Shown: positions 20,861 to 29,791 of the stretch, piece after piece
How the letters are laid out: the number at the start of each line of letters is the position of its first letter
Numbering within the stretch: position 1 is the stretch's first letter
Assembly: GCF_018904615.1 (NCBI RefSeq)
Contig: NZ_JADCNH010000011.1
Location: forward strand, 1-64,000
Direction of reading: 5' to 3'
DNA from: Verticiella alkaliphila
Lineage (GTDB): Bacteria > Pseudomonadota > Gammaproteobacteria > Burkholderiales > Burkholderiaceae_B
DNA: 64,000 bases
Notes under the pieces: generated by a model
The model's input: only the letters and a program-made list of their open reading frames with translations
The model's database searches: none
What the model was told of the DNA's origin: nothing
Made by a program: the position numbers and the translations under genes

Positions 20861-21870
20861 GTGAATACCAACCCCTGGTCGCTCTGCGTGGCCCCCATGC
20901 TCGACTGGACGGACCGCCATTGCCGCTACCTGCACCGGCAATACGCGCCGCACGCCCGTCTCTATACCGAGATGGTGACGACGGGTGCGCTGCTGCATGG
21001 CGACGTGGCGCGGCATCTGGATTTCGATGCGGCCGAGCATCCGGTGGCCTTGCAGCTGGGGGGCAGCGAGCCCGCCGATCTTGCTGCGGCCGCGCGGCTG
21101 GGTGAGCAGTGGGGCTATGACGAGATCAACCTGAACTGTGGCTGCCCCTCCGAGCGCGTGCAGAAAGGCGCGTTCGGCGCCTGCCTGATGGCCGAGCCCG
21201 GGCTGGTGGCCGATGGCGTGAAGGCCATGCGTGACGCGGTGTCGATCCCGGTCACGGTCAAGCATCGCATCGGTCTGGATTACGACGAAAGCTATGGTCC
21301 CGTGCGGGATTTCGTCGGCACGCTGCGCGAGGCGGGCTGCGACGTCTTCGTCGTGCACGCGCGCAACGCGGTCTTGAAGGGCCTGTCACCCAAGGAGAAT
21401 CGCGACATTCCGCCGCTGCGCTATGGCGTCGTGCGCGCGTTGAAGCGGGACTTCCCGGACGCGGTGTTCGTGCTGAATGGCGGGCTCGCCACCGTGGATG
21501 CCTCGCTCGCCGCATTGGCCGAGGACGCCGAGGCCGGCCCGGCGCTGGACGGGGTGATGATCGGTCGCGAGGCCTGGCACCGTCCGCGTATCCTGGCCGA
21601 GCTTGCCGAGCGGCTTTGGCCTGGCGAGGCATTGCCGGACGACGATACGATCGTGGCGCGCATGGCGCAGTACGCAGCCCGCGAGGTGGCGCGTGGCACG
21701 CCGTTGCGCTGCGTGGTCAAGCCCATGCTGGGCTTGGGCAACGGGCAGGTGGGCGCCGCCGTTTTCGCCAATGGCTGTCGGATTCGCGCCGGCTGGCCGC
21801 CGGCGACGCCGGGCTCATCACGCAAGCGTGGGCGCATGTGGCCGCGGGCGCAGGCCGGCTCGCGGCCTGA
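20861..21870 (+). pseudogene. dusA: tRNA-dihydrouridine synthase DusA, frameshifted as sequenced
   Basis: FMN enzyme that reduces U20/U20a in tRNA. From the GTG at 20861 the product reads WSLCVAPMLDWTDRHCRY, QLGGSEPADLAAAA, NLNCGCPSERVQKGAFGACL (active-site Cys) and VKHRIGLDYDES, the DusA rather than DusB/DusC pattern. After MLGLGNGQVGA (about 21760) the frame is wrong and ends in an alien tail. The true C-terminus, RRFRQWLSDSRRLA to the TGA at 21870, continues in another frame. Adding one C near 21762-21766 restores about 336 residues, the usual length. Confidence 0.9.
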
Positions 21871-21887
21871 CCCCCCCACGGTGTCGC

Positions 21888-22352
21888 TCAGGGCGCCGAC
21901 GGGTTGCCGGTATCGGTCGGCCAGTCGCGAATGTAGGCCTTGAGCATGTTGTTCTCGAACTCCTGCGCGTCCACCACAGCCCGCGCCACGTCGTAGAACG
22001 AGATCACACCCAGCAGGGTGGGGCCGTCCATCACCGGCAGGTAGCGGGCGTGGCGCTGCAGCATCAGCCGGCGCACCTCGTCGATGTCGGTATTGGGCGA
22101 CACGCTCACCGGGGCATCGTCCATGACGGAGCGAATGGTGCTCTCCGGGCCGATGGTGCATTCACACACGTGCATCTGGCGGATGATCTCGCGGAAGGTG
22201 AGCATCCCGGCAAGCTGGCCGAACTCCATGATCACCAGCGAACCGATGTCATGGGTGGCCATGGTGTCCACCGCCTGGCGGATGGGCATGTCTGGCGTGG
22301 CGGTGTAGAGGGCGTCGCCCTTGACGCGAAGTATCTCGTGAACTTTCAACAT
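21888..22352 (-). CDS. CBS domain-containing protein
   Basis: 154-residue cytoplasmic protein made of two CBS motifs (about residues 8-62 and 74-132) that together form one Bateman module, a binding site for adenine nucleotides or related ligands. Recognisable pieces are DIGSLVIMEFGQLAGMLTFRE and RHARYLPVMDGPTLLGVISF. It has no attached catalytic domain, so it probably acts on a partner. It follows the YihY-type gene on the same strand by 46 bases and may be co-transcribed. Confidence 0.9.
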   Translation of the reverse strand: MLKVHEILRVKGDALYTATPDMPIRQAVDTMATHDIGSLVIMEFGQLAGMLTFREIIRQMHVCECTIGPESTIRSVMDDAPVSVSPNTDIDEVRRLMLQRHARYLPVMDGPTLLGVISFYDVARAVVDAQEFENNMLKAYIRDWPTDTGNPSAP

Positions 22353-22398
22353 GGTGGTCTCCCGGCGCCGCGGTATGCCCGCGTGCATTCCGCTGATT

Positions 22399-23733
22399 CT
22401 ATTCCTTGCCGGCGATTTGCGCGTCGGGGGAAGCGAGCGCCTCGGCCAGCGTGGGCATTTCCCCGTGGGCGAGGCGTCGTCCGGTGTCGTGCACGATGCG
22501 CCGCAGCTCGGCGTCATTGGCGAGCACCGGCTGCGAGCGGTCGAGCAGGAAGCGGTCCAGTACCGGGCCGAGCGAAGCGACGGCCGGATCGCAGACGAGC
22601 GCCCAGCGTTCGCGTGCGCCCTCGCCGATCCGGGCCACGTAGCCGATCTCGGCCAGGCCATCCAGCACCTCGGCCAGCTCGTCGTGATTCAGCTGCAACC
22701 GGCGATTGAGCGTGCGCCCGGCCAACCCAGGCGGCACGCTGCCGCGCGCGGCGCTCAGCTCACGCAGCACGTTGAGCGCATCGAGATACGGTGCGCCGGC
22801 CTGCCGGTTGATCTGCAAGCGGCCCAGCCGGATGAGCGGCATGCTGGCCGCCACCGTCGCGCCAAAGAGCACGACGACCCAGGACAGCCACAGCCAGAGC
22901 AGGAAGATCGGCAGGATGGCGAAGGCGCCATACACCACGGTGTAGGTCGGGAACTTGGTGAGGTACCAGGCGAGCCCGGTCTTCATGAGCTCGAGCACGA
23001 TGGCCGTGCCAAAGCCACCGGTGAGCGCATCGCGCCAGCGCACATAGCGGTTGGGCACGACGAGGAACATTGCCGTGATGCACAGCCCCGACACCAGCAT
23101 GGGCAGGAAGGTGAGGGCGAGCCCGCCCATGGCGGACAGATCGCCCACCAGGCCCAGGGATTCGCGCGCGAGGAACGAGGTCGTCCACAGGCTCGCGCCG
23201 AGCATGATGGGCCCCAGGCTCAGCACGGCCCAGTACACCAGCATGCGTTGCATCAGCGGGCGCTGCCGCGTCACGTGCCAGATGTCGTTGAAGGCCTTGT
23301 CGATCGTCATGATCAACGAGACCGCCGTCACGACGAGAAAAAGACCGCCCAGGGCCGACAGGCGCGAGGCCTGCAGCGCAAACTGGTTCAGGTAGTTCAT
23401 CACCGTGTCGGCCACGTTGACGGGCATCAGGCTCGTCACCATGAACTCGTCGAGCGCGAGGCGGAACTGCGCGAACAGCGGGAAGGCCGTGAAGAAGGCG
23501 AACACCACCGCCAGCATGGGCACGAGCGAGAGCACGGTGGTGAAGGTGAGCGCCGAGCCCACCTGCAGGACGTTCTCCTCGCCCGCACGTTGCGCGGCAA
23601 AGCGCAACAGCCGCAGCAAAGCGGCCGGGCGGTCGCGCATCGGCGCAGGCACCGGCTTGTCCTCCGGCGGCAGCGCATCGGCGAGGAGGGCATCATCGGC
23701 CGGATCGGCCGTGGTCGCAGCAGGGCGAATCAT
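22399..23733 (-). CDS. YihY/BrkB family inner-membrane protein
   Basis: 444 residues: an N-terminal region of about 300 residues with six hydrophobic segments and the family pattern SALTFTTVLSLVPMLAVVFA, TIDKAFNDIWHV and YTVVYGAFAILPIFLLWLW, then a soluble C-terminal domain of about 130 residues (winged-helix-like part LNRRLQLNHDELAEVLDGL). Once mis-named RNase BN; the real function is unknown. Divergent from the DUF2069 gene. Confidence 0.92.
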   Translation of the reverse strand: MIRPAATTADPADDALLADALPPEDKPVPAPMRDRPAALLRLLRFAAQRAGEENVLQVGSALTFTTVLSLVPMLAVVFAFFTAFPLFAQFRLALDEFMVTSLMPVNVADTVMNYLNQFALQASRLSALGGLFLVVTAVSLIMTIDKAFNDIWHVTRQRPLMQRMLVYWAVLSLGPIMLGASLWTTSFLARESLGLVGDLSAMGGLALTFLPMLVSGLCITAMFLVVPNRYVRWRDALTGGFGTAIVLELMKTGLAWYLTKFPTYTVVYGAFAILPIFLLWLWLSWVVVLFGATVAASMPLIRLGRLQINRQAGAPYLDALNVLRELSAARGSVPPGLAGRTLNRRLQLNHDELAEVLDGLAEIGYVARIGEGARERWALVCDPAVASLGPVLDRFLLDRSQPVLANDAELRRIVHDTGRRLAHGEMPTLAEALASPDAQIAGKE

Positions 23734-23792
23734 GGATGAGGTGCACCGCGCGAGCGGTGGTCACAGCAACGGGCCACCGGCGATAATAGCGC

Positions 23793-24212
23793 ATGACTCC
23801 GATCGCCTCCTCCCGGCCCGCCGAGGCCGCCGTGCTCAACGACGGCCTGCGCCGCACCAGTGCCGGCCTGCTGATCCTGCTGATTCTGGTGTGTCTTGCG
23901 TGGGAGCTGGCGCTCGCGCCCGTGCACCCGGGCGGCTCGTGGCTGGTGCTGAAGGTGGTGCCGCTGCTGCTGCCCTTGCGAGGCGTGCTGCGGGGCAACC
24001 TCTACACCTTCCAGTGGGCGTCGATGCTGTCGCTGCTGTATGTGATGGAGGGGGCGGTACGGGTCGTGAGCGACCCGAGCCCGATCTCGCGGACGCTGGC
24101 CGGGATAGAACTCGCCCTGGCGGGCGCCTTCTTCGCGGCGGCCGTGATCTATGTGCGCCCGGCCAAGCGCGCCGCCAAGGCCGCGGCGCGCCAGGCTGGG
24201 CCGCGGGGCTGA
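23793..24212 (+). CDS. DUF2069 family membrane protein
   Basis: 139-residue inner-membrane protein with four predicted transmembrane segments, typical of DUF2069, which in Burkholderiales often sits beside a YihY-type gene. Conserved pieces: KVVPLLLPLRGVLRGNLYT and QWASMLSLLYVMEGAVR. A GATAAT hexamer lies just before the ATG. Function unknown. Confidence 0.85.
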   Translation: MTPIASSRPAEAAVLNDGLRRTSAGLLILLILVCLAWELALAPVHPGGSWLVLKVVPLLLPLRGVLRGNLYTFQWASMLSLLYVMEGAVRVVSDPSPISRTLAGIELALAGAFFAAAVIYVRPAKRAAKAAARQAGPRG

Positions 24213-24231
24213 GCCCCGGCCACACGGCGGA

Positions 24232-24792
24232 TTAGCGCGAATCGCCCGCAGCTGCCAGAATACGCAGGGCGGGGGTGTCCACGCGGTGCGTCCCGGTCAG
24301 GGACGGTCCGCTGAACACGGAGGAGTCGCTGACGTCGGTCAACGTGCGGCGAGCGCTCTCGCGGCGAGCGGCAGCCGCTTCGTCCACGGGCAGTTGCGCC
24401 ACGTTGTCGTCAGCCGGCGCTTCGTCGTGCTGCATGCGCTCAAGCATCTGCAGAAATTCCATCGCCAACTGGCGGCGGGTGGCATCCAGACCCTCATAGG
24501 AGCGTCGCAATTGCACCCATTCACTCTGCTCCAGGGAGCGGCCCCGGGCATTGGCAGGCGTGCCAGAAGCGCAGGCGCCCAGCGTGCGGGGCGGCTCCAC
24601 CAGGGCGTACAGATCTGCGACAGTCACTTCCATGGCTCGCGCAATCGCTTCCAACCGGGGTACGGAAGGGTTCTGCCGGCCTGTCTCGATACGGGAGAGG
24701 TTTCCCGGGTCGAAGCCGGCGTCCAGGGCCACCATCTCCAGCTTGAGCCGGAGGGTTTCTCGGGTGTGCCGAATAGCTGCGCCAATATGCAT
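24232..24792 (-). CDS. XRE-family HTH transcriptional regulator
   Basis: 186 residues. The N-terminal Cro/C1-type HTH (residues 2-62) reads LEMVALDAGFDPGNLSRIE and PSVPRLEAIARAMEVTVADL. The C-terminal 120 residues are polar and unrecognised, with no peptidase or sugar-binding domain. A long inverted repeat just upstream (24824-24852) suggests autoregulation. It lies next to a divergent tRNA-Ala gene but no integrase or phage gene is near. Confidence 0.88.
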   Translation of the reverse strand: MHIGAAIRHTRETLRLKLEMVALDAGFDPGNLSRIETGRQNPSVPRLEAIARAMEVTVADLYALVEPPRTLGACASGTPANARGRSLEQSEWVQLRRSYEGLDATRRQLAMEFLQMLERMQHDEAPADDNVAQLPVDEAAAARRESARRTLTDVSDSSVFSGPSLTGTHRVDTPALRILAAAGDSR

Positions 24793-24823
24793 AAGGATCT
24801 CTCTGCGCGTTGTCTCTCTAGGC

Positions 24824-24852
24824 TTGTAACATGAATATCGTTTATGTCACAA
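24824..24852. promoter_or_regulatory. Inverted repeat, likely operator of the XRE gene
   Basis: TTGTAACATGAA and TTTATGTCACAA form 12-base arms with 10 of 12 positions paired around a 5-base centre, 32 bases upstream of the XRE start codon in an AT-rich patch. The size and place fit a dimeric XRE operator. Confidence 0.6.
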
Positions 24853-24924
24853 ATAAGATGTTCTAACCTTAGCCGAAAGTATGAGGTCCTGTCGAGCCGG
24901 GTACTCAATCCGCTGCAATCGTGC

Positions 24925-24930
24925 TACTAT
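24925..24930 (+). promoter_or_regulatory. Candidate -10 element of tRNA-Ala
   Basis: TACTAT lies 12 bases before the mature tRNA 5' end, which would place the start a few bases upstream of the tRNA. No good -35 is visible. Confidence 0.45.
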
Positions 24931-24942
24931 CCTCGCTTCTTT

Positions 24943-25018
<76 letters not shown>

Positions 25019-25027
25019 AGGATTTGT

Positions 25028-25064
25028 AAAAAGGCACGGCGCTGCAAGGCGCCGTGCCTTTTTT
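25028..25064 (+). terminator. Terminator of tRNA-Ala
   Basis: A 15-bp perfect stem (AAAAAGGCACGGCGC with GCGCCGTGCCTTTTT) around a 6-base loop, extending into a T run. Because the stem begins with A residues it can work in both directions and may also end the minus-strand gene at 25113. Confidence 0.93.
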
Positions 25065-25112
25065 GTTTGGGCGCGGACTGCGCCCGCACCCCAACCTTCG
25101 AACCTCAGCCGC

Positions 25113-26225
25113 TCAAGGCCGGGCCGGTAGTTCAGGCGAGCCCAGTCGATCGCGCTCGAAGGGCACACGACGGATCTCGATCACGCTGTCCTTGCGGACG
25201 TCGTAGCGCACGTCCAGCGCCACATCGCCGCGCAGGCACCGCTCACCGCGACGTGCGGCCGGCGTGCAGGCCAGCAGGTAGGTGCTGACGACATCGACGT
25301 TGTCTGGAACCAGGCGGGTCTGGCGCAGCGTCGGCACGGTCTCCCGCTGGATGTCGCCGCGCTCACGGCGCAGGAAGCGGTCGGTCGCGGTGGTGATCGT
25401 CTCCTGCATCTGTGCGGTGAAGGCACGCCAGGGTGCAAATGCGAGCTCACGCACCGTCGCGCCCGTCGCGTCGAACGCCACGATGGCCGCGTAGGCGGGT
25501 GCGCGTTGCCAGGCCGCGGGCACGGCTGCATCCACCGTCAGTGGTGCGGGCGGTGTCGCGACGGCGTCGGTGAGCAACACGCGCATGCCTGTGCGTGTCG
25601 CCCACCAGGGTTGGTCCTGTGCCTGTGCGCGAAATTCGGCGGCGCAGGCCGCGACGTCCTGAGTGACTTGCTGACGCTTGTCCTGGGTCAGGCTGGCGTG
25701 CAGGACGGGCGTATAGAACGCCGCGCTGCCAGGCTCTTCCACCGCGAGGATCGGCATGCCACAGGCACGAAATGCGGCCTCGAGCGTGCGCATCTCCTGG
25801 CCTTGCGCGTTGCCCTGGGCATAGGCGCGACGCAGGCGTGTCTCGCAGGGCGTGCCCAACCGGCAATCGGCAGGGTCCGGGTCCATGGCAAGTCGGATGC
25901 GCGTGACCGGATCACCCTTGGGCGCCAGAACGACCTCGACGTAGCCCTTGCGCAGGTGCGTGTCGTGGACCTCGAGCTCGCCAGGGTAGAGGGCGTCGGC
26001 CAATTGCAGGGCGGCGTCGGCCGCGCTCGGGCTCGCGGCGCGAGCCCCGGCGGGTGCCAGCGCCATGGCTGCGATCAGCGCGAAGCCCGCCCACCGTGCG
26101 GGCGGCCGCGTGTCGGATCCTGCTGCGCGCGCTTGCCCGATGCTCGATAGGGCGTGCGCGGCATGCGTGGCGCGGTTCCGGATCGGGTGGGGCACCCGGG
26201 CGCCGGCGATGGGCGTGTCGGCCAT
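25113..26225 (-). CDS. Exported protein of unknown function (pair member 2)
   Basis: 370 residues. A hydrophobic signal (WAGFALIAAMALAPAGARA) ends near residue 63, after a long charged leader, so the true start may be further in. The mature part has about 300 residues with seven Cys (for example PADCRLGTPCE, FRACGMP, LLACTPAARRGERC) and no family I can name. The start at 26225 has a CGAGG about 8 bases upstream. It follows the next entry by 15 bases on the same strand, so the two form an operon. Confidence 0.7.
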   Translation of the reverse strand: MADTPIAGARVPHPIRNRATHAAHALSSIGQARAAGSDTRPPARWAGFALIAAMALAPAGARAASPSAADAALQLADALYPGELEVHDTHLRKGYVEVVLAPKGDPVTRIRLAMDPDPADCRLGTPCETRLRRAYAQGNAQGQEMRTLEAAFRACGMPILAVEEPGSAAFYTPVLHASLTQDKRQQVTQDVAACAAEFRAQAQDQPWWATRTGMRVLLTDAVATPPAPLTVDAAVPAAWQRAPAYAAIVAFDATGATVRELAFAPWRAFTAQMQETITTATDRFLRRERGDIQRETVPTLRQTRLVPDNVDVVSTYLLACTPAARRGERCLRGDVALDVRYDVRKDSVIEIRRVPFERDRLGSPELPARP

Positions 26226-26240
26226 GGTGGAGCCTCGGTG

Positions 26241-27377
26241 TCAGGGCGCAGCGCCGATGCGCGTGGCGGTCAGGTTGCGGCGATAGAACTGTGCCAGCGC
26301 CTTTTGAAAGACCGGGTTGGCCGCATTGGGCTCGCCGGGGCCCGCCGGGATGTGCACGACCGCCGCGCAAGCCTCTGCGCTGGCATGGGTGGTTGCCGTC
26401 ACGCCCTGCGCCGCGGCGTCTTCGGTCTTCCACAGATCCGCGGCGATGGTGGCCGCGCTTTGTGCGGTGTCGCAATCCTCGTAGGCGAGCGAGATGGCCA
26501 GCGCGGCACCTTCGGGGCCTTGCAGGTCGGCCAAGGCAGCGGCGCCATACGGCGGCACACCCGTGGTGTTCTGGCCCATCGCCGCGGCCACCGCCTCGCG
26601 CGCGGCTGCCGGTGTCTTGCCCCTGAGGATGGCGGGATCGACAGCAGGCGCGAGGCCGAGCGCGGGGCCATACACCAGGGCCTGCACGATGTCGCCGCCG
26701 GCCGATGCGGCGCCTTCGACAGCGACGATGGCGGGGCCTTCCGCCGCGGTGTGGCGCGGCGAGCGCAGCGCCCGGACCGCGCCTGCTGCCGGGCCCTGAA
26801 TGACGGTATTGCCCTGGAACGCCACGGCGGCGGTGCGACCCATCGGGCCTCGCCACGGATTGCCCGGCGCGCGCGCCTTCAGGTCCATGGCGTTGTCCTC
26901 GCCGTTCGCGAGGATGCCGCTGCGCTGCGTGAAGCCGCGTTCGGACAGTGCCGCCTGCAGTGTCTTCGCATCGGCCTCGCTGCGCAGGCCCCAAAGCGAG
27001 AACTCCGCGGGCGCCATGCCAAAGCCTGCGACGTAGGCGAGCTGGTCTGGTGCGATGCCGGCGTCCTTCTGCCACGTATCGCCCTCGGCCATCGCGAGAG
27101 ACATGAGCGGCGCAATACCTTGCGCCAGCAACACCCGACCCAGGTTGTCGCGCGCCGGCGGCTTGCCCGTCAGGCGCTGCACCACGTCAAGATCGACGAA
27201 GCGCACGGGCCCGGTCTTGGCCTCCTGGAAGGCCGATTGCGGCACTTGGGCCAAGGCTGTCGCGAGTGCGTCCGGTGAGCCGGGTTCAGCGGCTGCGGAC
27301 GTGCCGGCCAGGGCCGCGAACAAGGCCGCAGCCATGCGAATGGGAGGGTGCGAAGGACGTGGGCGGGGAAGCGGCAT
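26241..27377 (-). CDS. Exported protein of unknown function (pair member 1)
   Basis: 378 residues from the ATG at 27377 (GGAG upstream); the longer in-frame extension lacks a signal peptide and is rejected. The signal peptide ends near TSAAA-EPG. The mature protein is Ala-rich with two Cys and no membrane segment. Pieces such as VRFVDLDVVQRLTGK and GPMGRTAAVAFQGNTVIQGP do not match a family I know. A TATATT hexamer at 27421-27426 could be its -10. Operon partner of the previous entry. Confidence 0.72.
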   Translation of the reverse strand: MPLPRPRPSHPPIRMAAALFAALAGTSAAAEPGSPDALATALAQVPQSAFQEAKTGPVRFVDLDVVQRLTGKPPARDNLGRVLLAQGIAPLMSLAMAEGDTWQKDAGIAPDQLAYVAGFGMAPAEFSLWGLRSEADAKTLQAALSERGFTQRSGILANGEDNAMDLKARAPGNPWRGPMGRTAAVAFQGNTVIQGPAAGAVRALRSPRHTAAEGPAIVAVEGAASAGGDIVQALVYGPALGLAPAVDPAILRGKTPAAAREAVAAAMGQNTTGVPPYGAAALADLQGPEGAALAISLAYEDCDTAQSAATIAADLWKTEDAAAQGVTATTHASAEACAAVVHIPAGPGEPNAANPVFQKALAQFYRRNLTATRIGAAP

Positions 27378-27584
27378 CAGGTCTCCGAGGCTAAGGCGGG
27401 CAAAGGCCCGCGTCGGGTCCAATATACCTACGATCCGTGTCTGAGGTGCCTTCGCGCGAGGGCCGCGCTGGCGCCGTCGCTGCCTCGATAGCGGCATCCT
27501 TGAGCAGCCGCTGCGATCGTCGCAGGCCTTTGCGCTGGCCGCGAGGCGGGCGGAACACCCCGCTGCGGTACTGCCTGCCATGGC

Positions 27585-28160
27585 TCAGTCGGCGGGATCC
27601 CGCGCCATCCAGGCGGCGTAGCCTTCATGCCCCAGTTCGCGCAGCCTGGCCTGGTTGCGCTCGGTGATGCGGTCCGCGTCCGGCAGCGCGTCCACGGCCC
27701 GGCCGACACTATCTTCGCGCAGCAGGTGCAGGATAGGGTATGGCGCGCGGTTCGTGAGGTTCTCCACGTCGTCCGGTTCGGCGTCGGCAAAAACGAAGTC
27801 GGGGTGGAAGCTCGCGATCTGGATCACGCCGCGCAGACGGCGTTGCTTCAACACGCGCTCGGCGTCGGTGAGCGCATGCGTGAAGGCGTGGAATTCCGCC
27901 AGCGCCTGCGGCAGGATCAGGAGTGTAGTGTCGATCACCTCGGGATCCGTGGCGGCGAGCCGATCCAGTTCTTCGCGCAGGGCGTCGAGCACGTCAGGTA
28001 CGGTCTCGGCGCGGCAGACGACATAGCGGATCTGGCCCTTCTGGTGCACGGCACGTGCGAATGGGCAAAGATTCAACCCGATGACGGCGCGCGTGAGCCA
28101 GTGCGTCGTGGCGGCGATGACGGCGTCGTCGGTGGACTTGGTGGGAACGGACGTGGGCAT
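27585..28160 (-). CDS. DUF1415 family protein
   Basis: Cytoplasmic protein of 191 residues, family function unknown. Signature pieces: IGLNLCPFARAVHQKGQIRYVVC near the N-terminus in part (conserved Cys), LIIL-type strand LLILPQALAEF, ASFHPDFVFADAEPDDVEN and TNRAPYPILHLLRE. The ATG at 28160 is chosen because the in-frame upstream part looks non-coding. Divergent from the next gene. Confidence 0.9.
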   Translation of the reverse strand: MPTSVPTKSTDDAVIAATTHWLTRAVIGLNLCPFARAVHQKGQIRYVVCRAETVPDVLDALREELDRLAATDPEVIDTTLLILPQALAEFHAFTHALTDAERVLKQRRLRGVIQIASFHPDFVFADAEPDDVENLTNRAPYPILHLLREDSVGRAVDALPDADRITERNQARLRELGHEGYAAWMARDPAD

Positions 28161-28239
28161 GGGCGGCATTCTAGTCGCTGCCCGGTGCAGCATGCGCGCC
28201 GCCGTAGAATGCCCCGTCATCCTCACCGGGCCCAGGTCC

Positions 28240-28689
28240 ATGAATCGAGACGATTACATCGCTGCCTTGCAGGCCGTGCTGGCCGCCCATGACGCGGCCG
28301 CGGAAGCCACGCTCGTCGGGCTCTTCGCGGCCTTGCCGCCGCGCGCGCAGGAGATCCATATCGTCGTCCACCCAGATCAAGACGGCGAGGGCACGTTCTC
28401 GGTGGTGGCGAGCTTGAGTGGCCCGGATCTTTTCGTGCTCAACAAGGCCATCGAGGGGCATCGGTACCTCTTCGACGTACGTCACACCGCCGAGGGCCTG
28501 TGGCCCGAGGTGCCGTACTTCGCGCATGCCGATGCGGCGTTCTCGGTGCAGGATGCGATCGTGGATACCGCGATGGCATGGGTCGCCGCGCGATGGGCGG
28601 CGGTGGCGCCGGGGCGTACGACGCTCCCGGGCTGGGTGTATGGCGAGGAAGGTTACGGCACGACCGATCCGCTGGCGCTGCCCGCCTGA
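28240..28689 (+). CDS. Conserved hypothetical protein (149 residues)
   Basis: Soluble acidic protein starting MNRDDYIAALQAVLAAHD. It has no signal peptide, membrane segment or catalytic motif that I recognise. The order helix, strands (IHIVVHPDQDGEGTFSVV), then an aromatic-rich C-terminus (LPGWVYGEEGYGTTDPL) suggests a single compact domain, perhaps one of the small immunity-like or DUF families, but I cannot assign one. Convergent with the Bug gene. Confidence 0.75.
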   Translation: MNRDDYIAALQAVLAAHDAAAEATLVGLFAALPPRAQEIHIVVHPDQDGEGTFSVVASLSGPDLFVLNKAIEGHRYLFDVRHTAEGLWPEVPYFAHADAAFSVQDAIVDTAMAWVAARWAAVAPGRTTLPGWVYGEEGYGTTDPLALPA

Positions 28690-28710
28690 CGGCAGACAGC
28701 GCACCGGGAA

Positions 28711-29688
28711 TCATTCCAGTCGGATGTTGTTGGCCTTGATGAGGCCCATCCACTTGGTGCGCTCGGCCCGCACGTAGGTGTCCATGTCCTGCGGCGTGCC
28801 GGGCAAGGCTTCCAGGCCGAGGGCGGCCATGCGCTCCTTGACCGGGCCCGAGGCCAGGGCGGCCTGCAAGGCCTTGGCCACGTCGTTCACGAAGGCGTCA
28901 GGCGTGCCTGCCGGTACCACCACGCCTTGCCAGGCGTAGGCTTCGAAGCCGTCCAGACCTTGTTCGGCCAGGGTAGGGACGTCCGGTGCGCGCGCGATGC
29001 GCTGCGGACTGGCTACCCCCACCGCGCGTAGCTTGCCGCCTTCGATGTACTGCAGAACGGTGGCCGTATCCAGGATGGCGGACGGGATCTGGCCGCCCAA
29101 CAGATCGACGGCCGCGGGCGCGCCGCCCCGGTAGGGCACGTGCACCAGATTCAGCCCGGAGCGTTCACGCAGCAGTTCGCCCGCCAGGTGATGCGGGCTG
29201 CCGAGCCCCGCCGAGCCGTAGCTCACGGTGCCCTGTTTCTTTGCCCACTCGGTGAACTCGCGAAAATCCTTGGCCGGGACCTGCGGAGAGACGGTGAGCA
29301 GCAGCGGAAAGCGCGCCAGCATGCCGACGGGCTTGAAGTCTTTCTCCACGTCGTAGGGCAGCTTGGCGAAGAGGCCAGGGTTGGCCGCCAGCGTCGCGAA
29401 ATCCGCGGTGAAGATGACGTTGCCGTAGTCCTTGGAGCGGGCGACATACTCCGCGGCGATATTCGTCGCGGCACCCGGCTTGTTGGTGACCAGGATCGGC
29501 CGGTTCAGGCCTTTGCTCAGCTGCTCGGCGATGGTCCGGGCCAGCACGTCGGAGCCGCCGCCGGCGGCGTAGCCCACGACCCATTCGATCGGCCGATCGG
29601 ATTGCGCCATGGCCGGGGTGGCGGCCAGGGTGAGCGCGGCAAGGCTCAACAGGGCGCCGAGGGCGCGGCGGCGAAAGAGGGCAGGCAT
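28711..29688 (-). CDS. Bug-family (TctC-type) periplasmic solute receptor
   Basis: 325-residue periplasmic binding protein with signal peptide ending TPAMA-QSD. Family motifs: RPIEWVVGYAAGGGSDVLA, NKPGAATNIAA and HVPYRGGAPAAVDLLGG. The binding-loop sequence departs from the usual VPFxAGG (VGYAAGG here), so its ligand may differ. No transporter membrane genes are adjacent. An inverted repeat lies just upstream (29702-29718). Confidence 0.92.
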   Translation of the reverse strand: MPALFRRRALGALLSLAALTLAATPAMAQSDRPIEWVVGYAAGGGSDVLARTIAEQLSKGLNRPILVTNKPGAATNIAAEYVARSKDYGNVIFTADFATLAANPGLFAKLPYDVEKDFKPVGMLARFPLLLTVSPQVPAKDFREFTEWAKKQGTVSYGSAGLGSPHHLAGELLRERSGLNLVHVPYRGGAPAAVDLLGGQIPSAILDTATVLQYIEGGKLRAVGVASPQRIARAPDVPTLAEQGLDGFEAYAWQGVVVPAGTPDAFVNDVAKALQAALASGPVKERMAALGLEALPGTPQDMDTYVRAERTKWMGLIKANNIRLE

Positions 29689-29701
29689 GTCGTCTCCAGG
29701 T

Positions 29702-29718
29702 GTTTGTTATATGCAAAC
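29702..29718. promoter_or_regulatory. Inverted repeat upstream of the Bug gene
   Basis: GTTTG-TTATATG-CAAAC is a perfect 5-base dyad around a TTATAT that may be the -10 element, 14 bases before the Bug start codon. It is placed like an operator; the cognate regulator is not obvious nearby. Confidence 0.45.
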
Positions 29719-29791
29719 GCATTAGAGAAGATCATACGCATGCGGCTTGCGCACGCCAGCGGGTTTACCCGGAAAGAGCGAGGCATGCGCG

